DNA of 64,000 bases from CAVZBT01 sp963773605 (GTDB lineage: Bacteria > Acidobacteriota > UBA6911), in assembly GCA_963773605.1 (NCBI GenBank), contig CAVZBT010000012.1:496001-560000 (forward strand). The letters run 5' to 3'. The notes below the pieces were generated by a model. That model saw only the letters and a list, made by a program, of their open reading frames with translations. It made no database searches and had not been told where the DNA came from. This document shows, one piece after another, positions 47,674 through 56,963 of the stretch (position 1 is the stretch's first letter; every line of letters starts with the position of its first letter). The position numbers and the translations under genes were made by a program.

Positions 47674-50600
47674 ATGCCCGACCAAGATGCCGCTTCGACA
47701 ACCGGACGTTTGCAGGACGCGGTCGGGCCTGCCCCCGGGCCTGCGCCCGGGCCGGCGCCGCCCGCCCCGCCCGATGAGGAACTGGTCGCGATACGCGGGG
47801 GGAGCCTGAGGGTCGCCCAAAACATGGAGGCGAGCCTCACGATTCCCACGGCGTCCTCTTACCGGGCCATCCCGGTGAAGCTCCTGGAGGAAAACCGCCG
47901 GATCATCAACAGCTACATGGAGCCGGATAACCGGGGGAAGATTTCGTTCACCCACATCATTACGTGGGCGCTCCTCCGCGCGCTGCGCGATTTCCCCGCC
48001 TTGAACTCCTCGTACCAGGTCGTCGACGGAGAACCTCAGCGCCGCATCAGGCGCGCGATCAACGTCGGCATCGCCGTCGACGTCGAGCGGAAAGATGGCA
48101 CCCGCACCCTGCTCGTGCCCAACATCAAGAACGCCGGCAGCATGGCGTTTCACGAATTCGTCCGCGCTTACGACGAGACCATCGCCCGGACGCGGAAAGG
48201 CTCGATCGATCCCTCGGACTTTCAGGGCACGACGATCACGCTGACCAACCCTGGGACCGTCGGCACGATCGCCTCGCTGCCCAGGCTGATGAAGGATCAG
48301 GGCGCCATCGTCGCGACCGGCAATATCGGCTATCCGGCCGAATATCACGCCTGGTCGTCGCGCGCCCTGTCGAGCCTCGGACTCAGCAAAGTGATGACCA
48401 TCAGCTGCACCTACGACCACCGGATCATCCAGGGGGTTGAGTCGGGGCAGTATCTCGGCCGGGTGCACGATCTGCTGCTCGGCAACGACCGTTTCTACGA
48501 GGAGATTTTCGAGGACCTGCAGCTGCCCGACGTACCGGTCAAGTGGGCCCTCGACCACAGTCCTGCGATTTCGGGCGGCACCGTCGGCCGCGAGGATCTC
48601 GAGAAACAGGTCGGCGTCCTGCAGCTCATCAACCTGTACCGCGTCCGGGGCCACCTGATCGCGCACCTCGATCCGCTCGGCACTAACGCCCTGTACCATT
48701 CCGAACTCGACCCGGCGACCTACGGCCTGACCGTGTGGGACCTCGATCGCGAGTTCGTCACAGGCGGCCTCGGCGGCCTCGAACGAGGGACACTGCGCGA
48801 GATTCTGGCCATACTGCGCCAGACCTACTGCCAGAGGATCGGGATCGAATACCGGCACATACAGGACCTCGGAGAGAAGGTCTGGATTCAAAAGCGCATC
48901 GAGACGCCCCAGGCCCACGCCCCGGTCGACCCCGAGGTCCGTCGCCAGACACTCTACCGCCTGGTCGCCGCCGAGGGGTTCGAGCGCTACCTTCACGCGC
49001 GCTTCGTCGGGCACAAGAGATTCGGGCTCGAAGGGGCCGAGACGACTATCCCGGTGCTCGCCAAAATCCTGGCGGAGGCCGCCAACGACCACGTGCAGGA
49101 GGCGGTCGTCGGCATGGCGCACCGCGGCAGACTGAACGTCCTGGCCAATATCATCCGGAAGCCGCTGCCGAAAATCCTCTCCGAGTTCGAGGAGAACACC
49201 GACCCGCTCGTCACCCAGGGCTCGGGCGACGTCAAGTACCACCTGGGCTCGGCCGGCACGTTCCGTTCGGCGGAAGGCAACGACATCCTGGTGTCGGTCG
49301 TCCCCAACCCCAGCCACCTCGAGTGGGTGAATCCCGTCGTTGAAGGAGTGACCCGGGCCAAGCAGGAGCGGCGCGGCGACTCCGCCCGCGAAAAGGTGAT
49401 CCCGGTGCTCGTGCACGGCGACGCCGCTTTCGCGGGACAGGGCGTGGTCTGGGAAACCATCAACCTCTCCCAGCTCCACGGTTACCGGACCGGCGGGACG
49501 ATTCACATCGTCATCAACAACCAGATCGGGTTTACGACCACCCCGGAAGAGGCCCGCTCGTCACCCTATGCCACCGACCTCGCGCGCTCCGTCCAGGCGC
49601 CGATTTTCCACGTCAACGGCGATGACCCCGACTCGGCCGTCCGCGTCGCGTCGCTCGCCTATGCCTATCGCCAGCAGTTCAGGAAAGACGTGGTCGTCGA
49701 TATCTTCTGCTACCGGCGCCACGGGCACAACGAAGGGGATGAGCCGAGTTACACCCAGCCGCTGCTCTACCGCAAGATCGCGGAGCGCCCCTCCGTGCTC
49801 GCCCTCTACTCGGAAAAGCTCGCGCGGGAAGGGATTGTCGAAGCGGCCGAGATCGACCGCAGGGTGACCGAAAACCAGCGGCAGCTCGAGCTGGCCTACG
49901 AGGAAAGCCGGAAAGGGGACCAGCATTTCGAGCCGGAGGTCCCGCTCGCCGTCTCCGAAGAGGAACTGCGCGAATTCCAGCCGACCGGCGGCACCGCCGT
50001 GTCCCCCGAGGAACTGCGCGAGGTGGCGCGCGGCCTGACAACGCTGCCCGACGCATTTCGCCTGCACCCGAAGCTCAGAAATTTCTTTGCCCGGCGCCGG
50101 GAGCTTGTCGACGGCGACCCCGGCATCGACTGGGCCTATGCGGAGGCCCTCGCCTTCGGCACCCTGGCCTACGAGGGCACACCCGTGCGCATCAGCGGCC
50201 AGGACACCGCCCGCGGCACGTTCAGCCAGCGCCACCTCGTATTGAGCGATCTCGACACCGGTGCACAGTACACGCCCCTGCAGCATATTCATCCAGAGCA
50301 GGCCCATTTCGAAGTGTTCGACAGCTCGTTGTCGGAGGCCGCGGTGCTCGGGTTCGAATTCGGCTACAGCGTGGCCGACCCGCTCACGTTCGTGGCGTGG
50401 GAAGCCCAGTTCGGCGACTTCGCCAACAGCGCCCAGGTCATCATCGACAATTTCATTTCCAGTTCGGAAGCGAAGTGGCGGCAGCCGTGCGATCTCGTAA
50501 TGTTGCTGCCCCACGGCTTCGAGGGGCAGGGGCCGGAGCACTCGAGCGCGCGGCTGGAGCGCTTCCTGTCGCTCTGCGCGGAGAGTAACATGCGCGTCTG

Positions 50601-51150
50601 CCTCCCGACCACCCCCGCGCAGTACTTCCACCTGCTGCGGCGCCAGATGCGCGACGCCAAGCGCATCCCGCTGGTCGTGCTGACACCCAAGAGCCTGCTG
50701 CGACACCCGTCGAGTGTGTCGCGCGCGGCCGATCTCACCGGCGGCCAATTCCACCTGGTTCTGGATGACCCCGTCGTCGCCGATCGCGACGCGGTAAAAA
50801 GGGTTCTGCTCTGCTCGGGCAAGGTGTTCTACGATCTGGCTGCCGAGCGCGAACGGCGCCGCAGCGCCGATGTCGCGATCGTGCGCGTCGAACAGCTGTA
50901 TCCCTACCCGGAGTGGAACCTGTCGCAGGCGCTCGGCTCCTATCGGCGGGCCCATACGCTCTGCTGGGTGCAGGAGGAGCCGCAGAACATGGGCGCGTGG
51001 GATTTTGTGCGTAACCGGATCGCCCAGACGCTCCCCTTCGGGCACTCGGTGCGCTACGCCGGCCGCCCGGAGGGCGCAAGCCCCGCCACCGGGTCCCTGC
51101 TCGCGCATCGCAAACAGCAGGCCGCGCTCATCGGTGCGGCCTTCGACTAG
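47674..51150 (+). CDS. kgd: multifunctional 2-oxoglutarate dehydrogenase (E2-like domain plus E1)
   Basis: 1158 residues from the ATG at 47674, and intact. After a Pro/Ala-rich start (20-40), residues of about 50 to 275 are an E2-type acyltransferase domain (SYRAIPVKLLEENRRIIN, then TYDHRIIQG with its catalytic histidine near residue 249), but no lipoyl domain is present. The E1 part follows from about 300: YRVRGHLIAHLDPL, GMAHRGRLNVLANI, the thiamine motif VHGDAAFAGQGVVWE near 582 and NNQIGFTT near 614, and VWEAQFGDFANSAQVIIDNFI-like sequence further on. This fused plan is that of mycobacterial KGD/OdhA. A lipoylated E2 and E3 must be supplied in trans; lpd and E2 genes lie elsewhere in this window. 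Confidence 0.92.
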   Translation: MPDQDAASTTGRLQDAVGPAPGPAPGPAPPAPPDEELVAIRGGSLRVAQNMEASLTIPTASSYRAIPVKLLEENRRIINSYMEPDNRGKISFTHIITWALLRALRDFPALNSSYQVVDGEPQRRIRRAINVGIAVDVERKDGTRTLLVPNIKNAGSMAFHEFVRAYDETIARTRKGSIDPSDFQGTTITLTNPGTVGTIASLPRLMKDQGAIVATGNIGYPAEYHAWSSRALSSLGLSKVMTISCTYDHRIIQGVESGQYLGRVHDLLLGNDRFYEEIFEDLQLPDVPVKWALDHSPAISGGTVGREDLEKQVGVLQLINLYRVRGHLIAHLDPLGTNALYHSELDPATYGLTVWDLDREFVTGGLGGLERGTLREILAILRQTYCQRIGIEYRHIQDLGEKVWIQKRIETPQAHAPVDPEVRRQTLYRLVAAEGFERYLHARFVGHKRFGLEGAETTIPVLAKILAEAANDHVQEAVVGMAHRGRLNVLANIIRKPLPKILSEFEENTDPLVTQGSGDVKYHLGSAGTFRSAEGNDILVSVVPNPSHLEWVNPVVEGVTRAKQERRGDSAREKVIPVLVHGDAAFAGQGVVWETINLSQLHGYRTGGTIHIVINNQIGFTTTPEEARSSPYATDLARSVQAPIFHVNGDDPDSAVRVASLAYAYRQQFRKDVVVDIFCYRRHGHNEGDEPSYTQPLLYRKIAERPSVLALYSEKLAREGIVEAAEIDRRVTENQRQLELAYEESRKGDQHFEPEVPLAVSEEELREFQPTGGTAVSPEELREVARGLTTLPDAFRLHPKLRNFFARRRELVDGDPGIDWAYAEALAFGTLAYEGTPVRISGQDTARGTFSQRHLVLSDLDTGAQYTPLQHIHPEQAHFEVFDSSLSEAAVLGFEFGYSVADPLTFVAWEAQFGDFANSAQVIIDNFISSSEAKWRQPCDLVMLLPHGFEGQGPEHSSARLERFLSLCAESNMRVCLPTTPAQYFHLLRRQMRDAKRIPLVVLTPKSLLRHPSSVSRAADLTGGQFHLVLDDPVVADRDAVKRVLLCSGKVFYDLAAERERRRSADVAIVRVEQLYPYPEWNLSQALGSYRRAHTLCWVQEEPQNMGAWDFVRNRIAQTLPFGHSVRYAGRPEGASPATGSLLAHRKQQAALIGAAFD

Positions 51151-51219
51151 CCCGGCAGGGGCTGCGGGTGAAGCGCGGAGCTTCATGCAGCGGGCTTTGC
51201 CGGTTGCGTCCTGGCACCC

Positions 51220-51254
51220 GGCTTCCGGCTTCCGGCTTCCGGCTTCCGGCTTCT
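51220..51254. repeat. heptanucleotide tandem repeat
   Basis: Five copies of GGCTTCC (the last GGCTTCT) in the 123-base gap before bshA, ending about 20 bases before the start codon and just upstream of its GGAGG. Length variation could alter the leader of bshA, but no such effect is shown. Confidence 0.8.
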
Positions 51255-51273
51255 TTCTTCTAACGGAGGACGC

Positions 51274-52417
51274 TTGAAAATCGGCATCACGTGCTACCCG
51301 ACCTACGGCGGGAGCGGCATCGTCGCAACGGAACTGGGCAAGGAACTCGCCCACCGAGGACACGAGATCCACTTCATCAGCTATGCCCCACCCATGCGGC
51401 TGGACAGGTCGCACTCCAACATCCACTTCCACGAGGTCGAGGTGACGACGTACCCGCTGTTCGACCACCCGCCGTACACACTGGCGCTCGCGACCAAGAT
51501 GGCCGAGGTGGCGGAACAAGAAGGCCTCGACCTTCTGCACTGCCATTACGCCATCCCGCACTCCGTGAGCGCGTACCTCGCGAAGATGATGATGAAGCCC
51601 CGCCGGCTCCCGGTGGTTACGACGCTGCACGGCACCGACATCACCCTGGTCGGGGCCGACCGGTCCTACCTGCCGATCACCCGCTTCTCGATCGAGCAGT
51701 CCGACGGCGTCACCGCAGTCTCCAACTTCCTCAGGGACGCCACCTACAACACACTCGGCGTGAAGAACGAAATCGAGGTCGTCTACAACTTCGTCAACTG
51801 CGACATCTACAAGCCGCCGGAAACTACGGAAATCCGCGACCGGTTCGCCGCCCCCGGCGAGAAGCATCCTGATCCACCTGTCGAACTTCCGGCCCGTCAA
51901 ACGGCCGACGGACGTGGTCGAGATTTTCGAGAGGGTTCAGCGCACGGTCCCATCGACCCTGCTGATGGTGGGCGACGGCCCGGAACGGGGCAACGCCGAA
52001 TACCTGGCCCACCGCTACGGGATCGAGAAGAAGGTCCACTTTCTCGGTAAGCGCGACAACATCGAGGAACTCATAGGCTGCGCGGATCTGCTGCTGCTGC
52101 CGAGCGACAACGAGTCCTTCGGGCTCGTGGCCCTCGAGGCGATGGCCTGCGAAGTGCCCGTGGTCGTGTCGAACGTCGGCGGGCTGCCCGAAGTTGTGGA
52201 CGAGGGAGAGGTAGGTTTTCTGGTCGAACCCTACCACGTGGACGAGATGGCGAGGCGCGCGGTGGAGATCGTCGGGAACCCGACGTGCCGGCGCGAGATG
52301 GGGAAGAAGGCGCGCCAGCGGGCCAAGGCGCGCTTCTGCGCTTCCAGGATCATTCCGCAATACGAACGCTACTACGAGAAGGTGATCGCGGCGGGCGCGC
52401 GCGCCGAGAGTCTTTGA
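51274..52417 (+). CDS. bshA: N-acetyl-alpha-D-glucosaminyl L-malate synthase (one frame break)
   Basis: First enzyme of bacillithiol synthesis, a family-4 glycosyltransferase joining UDP-GlcNAc and malate. It starts at a TTG at 51274 (GGAGG upstream). N-terminal signatures are CYPTYGGSGIVATELG, YPLFDHPPYTLALATKM, and HCHYAIPHSVSAYLA with GTDITLVGADRSY. The frame breaks near 51866 (one extra C in GAAGCATC) and continues through LIHLSNFRPVKRP, MVGDGPERG and SDNESFGLVALEAMACEVPVV, the nucleotide-sugar site. About 380 residues when joined. bshB and bshC are not seen in the window. Confidence 0.88.
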
Positions 52418-52475
52418 GCTTCGAGGTGGAAACTGACTTCAAGCCGCGAAGAATCCCAAGGCTCCAAACACCTGG

Positions 52476-52853
52476 CTAGCGGGAGTATTTTGCCTTGTGG
52501 GACTCCTCCACCATCACCATCCCGGAACTGATCTTCTCGGGCAGCTTGATGAATGAGCCCAGGTCGAAACCGTCGCGGATGCGGCCTTTCACGGCCACGT
52601 GGGAGCCTTTGCGCGGCACGCCCTTTTCGGACACGACCCAGAGTTTCCCGGTGCCGTCGTCGACCTGATAGGCGCCGCGGCCCAGGATCGAGAAGCTCTC
52701 CGTGACTTCGCCGCGTATCCCGACATCGCGATTTGCATAACGGTCCGGTTGGGCCTTGATCTGGTTGATCGTCTTCTGTTCGCAGCCGGCCAGGAACATG
52801 GCTGCCAGGGTCAGGCCCATTATTGCCGCGAAACGCATCCGTTTGATTTGCAT
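52476..52853 (-). CDS. lipoprotein with OB-like domain
   Basis: 125 residues from the ATG at 52853. The start is a classic lipoprotein signal (MGLTLAAMFLAGC). After the cysteine the protein reads as a small beta-rich domain (YANRDVGIRGEVTESFSILGRGAYQVDDGTGKLWVVSEKG, VAVKGRIRDGFDLGS), resembling the OB-fold of small exported proteins. No catalytic motif is visible. It is a single gene, with bshA converging 59 bases away and the heparinase-like gene 72 bases upstream of it on the same strand. Confidence 0.75.
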   Translation of the reverse strand: MQIKRMRFAAIMGLTLAAMFLAGCEQKTINQIKAQPDRYANRDVGIRGEVTESFSILGRGAYQVDDGTGKLWVVSEKGVPRKGSHVAVKGRIRDGFDLGSFIKLPEKISSGMVMVEESHKAKYSR

Positions 52854-52925
52854 TCTCACCCTCCGCGTCCCCTCTTTGTCTATTAGAAGCAAACGGCCCG
52901 TGATTGTTTCACGCGTGGCGGCAGC

Positions 52926-55187
52926 CTAACGCAGCGTTATTTTTGTCGCCCCGTGCTGCACGGTCTCGAATGACACCGTCCCGGTCTCGTCCGCGACCGC
53001 GCGGCCCGCTTTGCGCCCCGAAATCCCGATCGTCATCTTGCGGTGGGGCGCGATCCCGATCACCAGGTGTTTGCGCTTCCCTGTCGCGCGCGAAACAAAG
53101 CTGACCGGGGCGCGAGCCGCGCCCGGTTCGAGCAGGACCACCGTCCAGCCCGGCAGTTCCGCCCCGGCCAGATTGCGTCCGCGGATCAGGGTGGCCGGCG
53201 CGACCGAGGCGGGGAGGCCGGGAAAAACCTGCAGCGCGTGCAGGAAGTCGATGCTCTTGCGCTCCTCCCGGGGCGCGACCTCGATACGCCAGGCCCCGCC
53301 CTCGGCGTCACCCCCCTTGACGGTTTCGTAGTTGGTCCCGTTGACCCAGTACTCTTTGCCCGGGCCTCCGATGGCGGTGATCAAGGGATCTGCCGGCAAG
53401 AGCGTCCTCGAGACCAGCGTCCCCCCGCTGTTCCGGCCCTGGGTTCGGCGCACGACGACGGTGTCGCCCTCGATCGCTGGCTCTTCCATCGAGTGGAGTA
53501 GCCAGACTTTCTCGTGCCCGGGGGCGCGCGACACGACCCGATCGGCGATCACGAACTCAGCCGAGGCGCCTTCCCTCCCCTGGAGAAACACGAATGTGCG
53601 GCGGACCAATTCGGCCTTGGCCCCATAACCCGCCGTGCCGTCAGCCGCCACGAAGGCGTACTCCTGCATCGGGTCGACACCGGCGGCGAGCACCCGGGCG
53701 AGCCTCCACTGGGGAGCGGTGATGTCCTGCAGCCTGTCGGCGTTCGCCCCTTCGGCCGGATAGAACTGGCCACCGTCGATATTGACCGGTTTGCCGCGGT
53801 AGGCGAGTTTCTCTTCCGGGTCACGGATCAACAGCGAGTTGTGTGCGATGGTGCGCTGCATGTAGTTGAGCCAGTGATCGCTGTCGTATCCCGACTTGCT
53901 CCCCTCGTACAGCCCCGAGTCCAGGGCGAGCGCCCCGCGGCAATAAATCTGGAAGCTGAGGCGGTCGAGGTGGTCGTGGTTCTTGGCGAACAAGGGCATC
54001 GCCTTGAACATCCCGACGACATCGTCCATCCCCCAGCCGGTCCGGAACAGGAGAGTGCCCACCGCGCCGCCCAGGTACTGCACGCGGCGCAGGGACCTGG
54101 CCTGCGCAGGCTGCAGCCGGGCATCGCGCCAGATGATATCCTCGATAGCCGTCCAGGCGCGGTCGAGGTCGCGGACTTTCAGGTATTCCGCGAGCAGGTA
54201 GCGATCGCCGTAGCGGCTTGCGCCATAGAGCAGCAGTTCGCTCAACCACGGGTGCGTCCACACGTGGCTTGCGCCGTCGCGGGAAGGAGCCGCCACCCGG
54301 TCGTTTTGACGCATGTCGTCGAGCCAGTCGTCGCCGTTGCGCAGCAACTGGCCGTCGGGCCGCCGCGTGTAAATCCAGTAGTACCCCAACGCCTGGTAGA
54401 AGGGGAATTTCGCGAACAGGTCCACGCCGGTGGCCTTGTACAGCAATGCGAGCAGCCGGAAATCGCCGTTGACGTGCGTCACCCCGTACGAGTTTCCCTG
54501 GCTGGAGGCGCCGTAGCGGTAGAAGACGTTCTTGGCCGCGAGTTGGGTGCGCGCCACCGTGAGGGCGCGCGCAAAGATGGACGGGTCGTCGTCATAGAAT
54601 GCAATCCCCGCCGGCAGGTGAGCGTCGGCGAGGTGATTCACCAAATGCCCGGCATGCGGAGGTTGCTGTTGGAGGATGCGCCCGCCCGCCGTTTCCAGCT
54701 GGCGCCGGACGAGCCCCAGGAGCGCTGTGCGCTCGCCGGGGGTAAACTGCTCATAGCACCAGTCGTAAACGACCGACTCCGGCCACACGCGGTAGGCAGC
54801 CTGCAGGTCGTCATCGGCCCGCACCGCACCGCCGGCCAACTCGAGGGCGGCATCGATCGCCTTCCTCGCCGCGTCGCGGTCCGCGCGCATCTGATAATCG
54901 AAGGCGTTGGCCAGCATCCGCGCCGTCAGGTCGGAGCTGTCCTTCGCCCGCAGCACCTTCCCCCACTCGTCCGTGTGAGTGGCGACGATGCGTTGCCGGA
55001 TGAGCGGCAACTCCTCGGGCATAAGGTAGAGCCGTGGGTGCCCCGGGCGGACCGGGAATTCCCCCGTGACGGGTTGAAGGGCTTGCAGCCACTCGGGGAG
55101 TGGAGCGGTCCGCTCAGGTTGCGCCGCGACCGGCCCGCTGGATACCAGCAGCGCCACGAGCATCAGGGTCATCGATGTGACGGACAT
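52926..55187 (-). CDS. heparinase II/III family protein
   Basis: 753 residues with a signal peptide (LMLVALLVSSGPVAAQ). The N-terminal half is a helical toroid of the alginate lyase/heparinase type (WGKVLRAKDSSDLTARML, VVYDWCYEQFTPGERTALLGLV, and NVFYRYGASSQGNSYG). The C-terminal half contains the heparinase II/III core KNHDHLDRLSFQIYCRGALALDSGLYEG and AHNSLLI, where family members carry the catalytic His and Tyr. It probably degrades an acidic polysaccharide in the periplasm. It is followed by the amidohydrolase gene on the same strand (39 bases). Confidence 0.85.
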   Translation of the reverse strand: MSVTSMTLMLVALLVSSGPVAAQPERTAPLPEWLQALQPVTGEFPVRPGHPRLYLMPEELPLIRQRIVATHTDEWGKVLRAKDSSDLTARMLANAFDYQMRADRDAARKAIDAALELAGGAVRADDDLQAAYRVWPESVVYDWCYEQFTPGERTALLGLVRRQLETAGGRILQQQPPHAGHLVNHLADAHLPAGIAFYDDDPSIFARALTVARTQLAAKNVFYRYGASSQGNSYGVTHVNGDFRLLALLYKATGVDLFAKFPFYQALGYYWIYTRRPDGQLLRNGDDWLDDMRQNDRVAAPSRDGASHVWTHPWLSELLLYGASRYGDRYLLAEYLKVRDLDRAWTAIEDIIWRDARLQPAQARSLRRVQYLGGAVGTLLFRTGWGMDDVVGMFKAMPLFAKNHDHLDRLSFQIYCRGALALDSGLYEGSKSGYDSDHWLNYMQRTIAHNSLLIRDPEEKLAYRGKPVNIDGGQFYPAEGANADRLQDITAPQWRLARVLAAGVDPMQEYAFVAADGTAGYGAKAELVRRTFVFLQGREGASAEFVIADRVVSRAPGHEKVWLLHSMEEPAIEGDTVVVRRTQGRNSGGTLVSRTLLPADPLITAIGGPGKEYWVNGTNYETVKGGDAEGGAWRIEVAPREERKSIDFLHALQVFPGLPASVAPATLIRGRNLAGAELPGWTVVLLEPGAARAPVSFVSRATGKRKHLVIGIAPHRKMTIGISGRKAGRAVADETGTVSFETVQHGATKITLR

Positions 55188-55226
55188 GGACCGCTCCGCG
55201 GAGTCGTATCCTCCGCCTGCATTCTC

Positions 55227-56963
55227 CTAGAGCCCCGTCCGGGGGTAGACAGGCTTCCCGCCCAGATAGGTGCGCTGCACCTCGATCCCTTTGATCTCGT
55301 CTTCCGGACAAGTCAGGATATCCCTGTCGATGACTATGAAGTCGGCCAGCTTCCCGGGTTCGAGCGATCCCTTTTCCTTCTCCTCGAAGGTGAGCCAGGC
55401 ATTGTTTGTCGTGTAGAGCCTGAGGGCTTGCTCGCGCGAGATCGACTGTTCGCTGTGGAGAGTCCCCTCCATCCAGCGCGGCCTGCGGCTCACCGCGGTC
55501 CACATCCCGAGGAAAGGGTTATAGGGATTAATGGAGCGGAAACTTCCGACCTTCTGCATGTGGTCCGATCCGCCGCCCACGACAACGCCGTTGTCAAAGA
55601 GGGAGCGGTACGGCTGGAAGATCGACAGCCGTTCGGCACCGAAGTGTTTCAGGAGCGTGGCGCCATCCATATAGAGCCAGACGGGCTGCATGTTGGCCAC
55701 GACACCGAGCGCTTTCATCTTCTGGATGGTTTCCGGCGCAATGAAGTTGGCGTGCGTGATGTTGGGCCGCCGGTCGCGCACGGGCAGGTCCTTGTTTATC
55801 CGCTCGTATGCCTCGACGAGTGATGCCACGGCGCCGTCGCCGACCGAGTGGGCAGTGAACTGAAAGTCGTTTTCGAGCGCCGCCCTGGCGATCCGGTAAA
55901 GCCGCTCGGGATCGATAAAGCGCATGCCGCGGTATGCCGGGTCGTCGATGGAATACACTTTAGAGACCCCCCACGGCTGCCCCATGTAGGCGCTGCCGGT
56001 GAGCATGCCACCGTCCAGGTAGGCCTTGATGCCGCGCAGCCACAGCATGCTGTCGTGCTGGTGCAGCGGGTGAGCGGCGGCCTGACGGATGCGCGCTTCG
56101 ATTTTCTCCAGCGGCTGCTGCGCATCGACGTGGAGGGCGAGGAAAGTGCGGCACGTCAGCTCTCCCCGGTCCTTCAGTTGCCGATAGATCTCCACCTCCT
56201 CGTCCTCGGCGTCCCCCTCGACGATTCCGGTGATGCCGACCGAGTTGTAGTCGGCCAGGAGGAGTTTGAGCCGGTTGCGCCGGTCGTCGGCCGTCGGGAC
56301 CTTTTCGCTCGTCTTGTATTTGAGGTAGCCGGCGCAGCTGCGCAGGATCCCGGTGGGCTCGCCGCTGCGCGGGTTACGCTCGATGCGGCACGGTTCGCCG
56401 CCGGCGGGCTTGAAACTCCGGTCGATGCCGCAGAGCTTGAGGGCCATCGTGTTCAGCGAAGCATCCGGGCCGGTTCTGAACGCGACAGGGTTCTTCGGCG
56501 CAGCGCGGTCCAGTTCCTCCCGCGTCGGGTAACGCTGGTCACGCAGGCGCGTGATGAAGACCTGCGACAGCGAAACCCACTCCCCTTCGCGGAGCGCGTC
56601 TGCCCGCGCCTTCACGTAGCGCAGGACGTCGTCGATGGTTTCCATGTCGGGAACCGTATGATCGAATTCGTAGATGGCTGCGGCGGCGGCGTGAGAATGC
56701 GAATCGATGAGGCCCGGCAATACGGTCTGGCCCTTCAGGTCGAGACGCTGGGTCGCGGAGCCCGCCATGTCCAGGATGTCGGCGCTGGCTCCTACCGCTA
56801 GAATGCGGTCCCCCTTCAGCGCCATAGCCTCCGCAATCCGGGAATTCCCGTCCACCGTGACGATTTTACCGCCGTAAACCACCAGATCCGGCGCAGGCCT
56901 GGTGGCGCAGGCGCTGAGGCCAACGGCCAAGAGCGCGCAGATACCTACTTGTCGCATTGTCAT
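55227..56963 (-). CDS. YtcJ-like amidohydrolase, lipoprotein
   Basis: 578 residues. A lipobox (LSAC) marks export. The amidohydrolase_3 plan is clear: LVVYGGKIVTVDGNSRIAEAMAL (N-terminal beta domain), GQTVLPGLIDSHSHAAAA (the HxH metal site), FTAHSVGDGAVASLVEAY, and GGGSDHMQKVGSFRSINPYNPFLG, then SLEPGKLADFIVIDRDIL. The activity of YtcJ-like proteins is often unknown. It precedes the heparinase-like gene in one transcription unit. Confidence 0.88.
   Translation of the reverse strand: MTMRQVGICALLAVGLSACATRPAPDLVVYGGKIVTVDGNSRIAEAMALKGDRILAVGASADILDMAGSATQRLDLKGQTVLPGLIDSHSHAAAAAIYEFDHTVPDMETIDDVLRYVKARADALREGEWVSLSQVFITRLRDQRYPTREELDRAAPKNPVAFRTGPDASLNTMALKLCGIDRSFKPAGGEPCRIERNPRSGEPTGILRSCAGYLKYKTSEKVPTADDRRNRLKLLLADYNSVGITGIVEGDAEDEEVEIYRQLKDRGELTCRTFLALHVDAQQPLEKIEARIRQAAAHPLHQHDSMLWLRGIKAYLDGGMLTGSAYMGQPWGVSKVYSIDDPAYRGMRFIDPERLYRIARAALENDFQFTAHSVGDGAVASLVEAYERINKDLPVRDRRPNITHANFIAPETIQKMKALGVVANMQPVWLYMDGATLLKHFGAERLSIFQPYRSLFDNGVVVGGGSDHMQKVGSFRSINPYNPFLGMWTAVSRRPRWMEGTLHSEQSISREQALRLYTTNNAWLTFEEKEKGSLEPGKLADFIVIDRDILTCPEDEIKGIEVQRTYLGGKPVYPRTGL

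Noticed and set aside
49561..51900. 779-codon minus-strand frame over the oxoglutarate dehydrogenase and bshA
   Set aside because: Antisense to well-supported genes; no recognisable protein and spans two genes.
53514..55823. 769-codon plus-strand frame over the heparinase-like gene
   Set aside because: Antisense shadow; the other strand has a signal peptide and family motifs.
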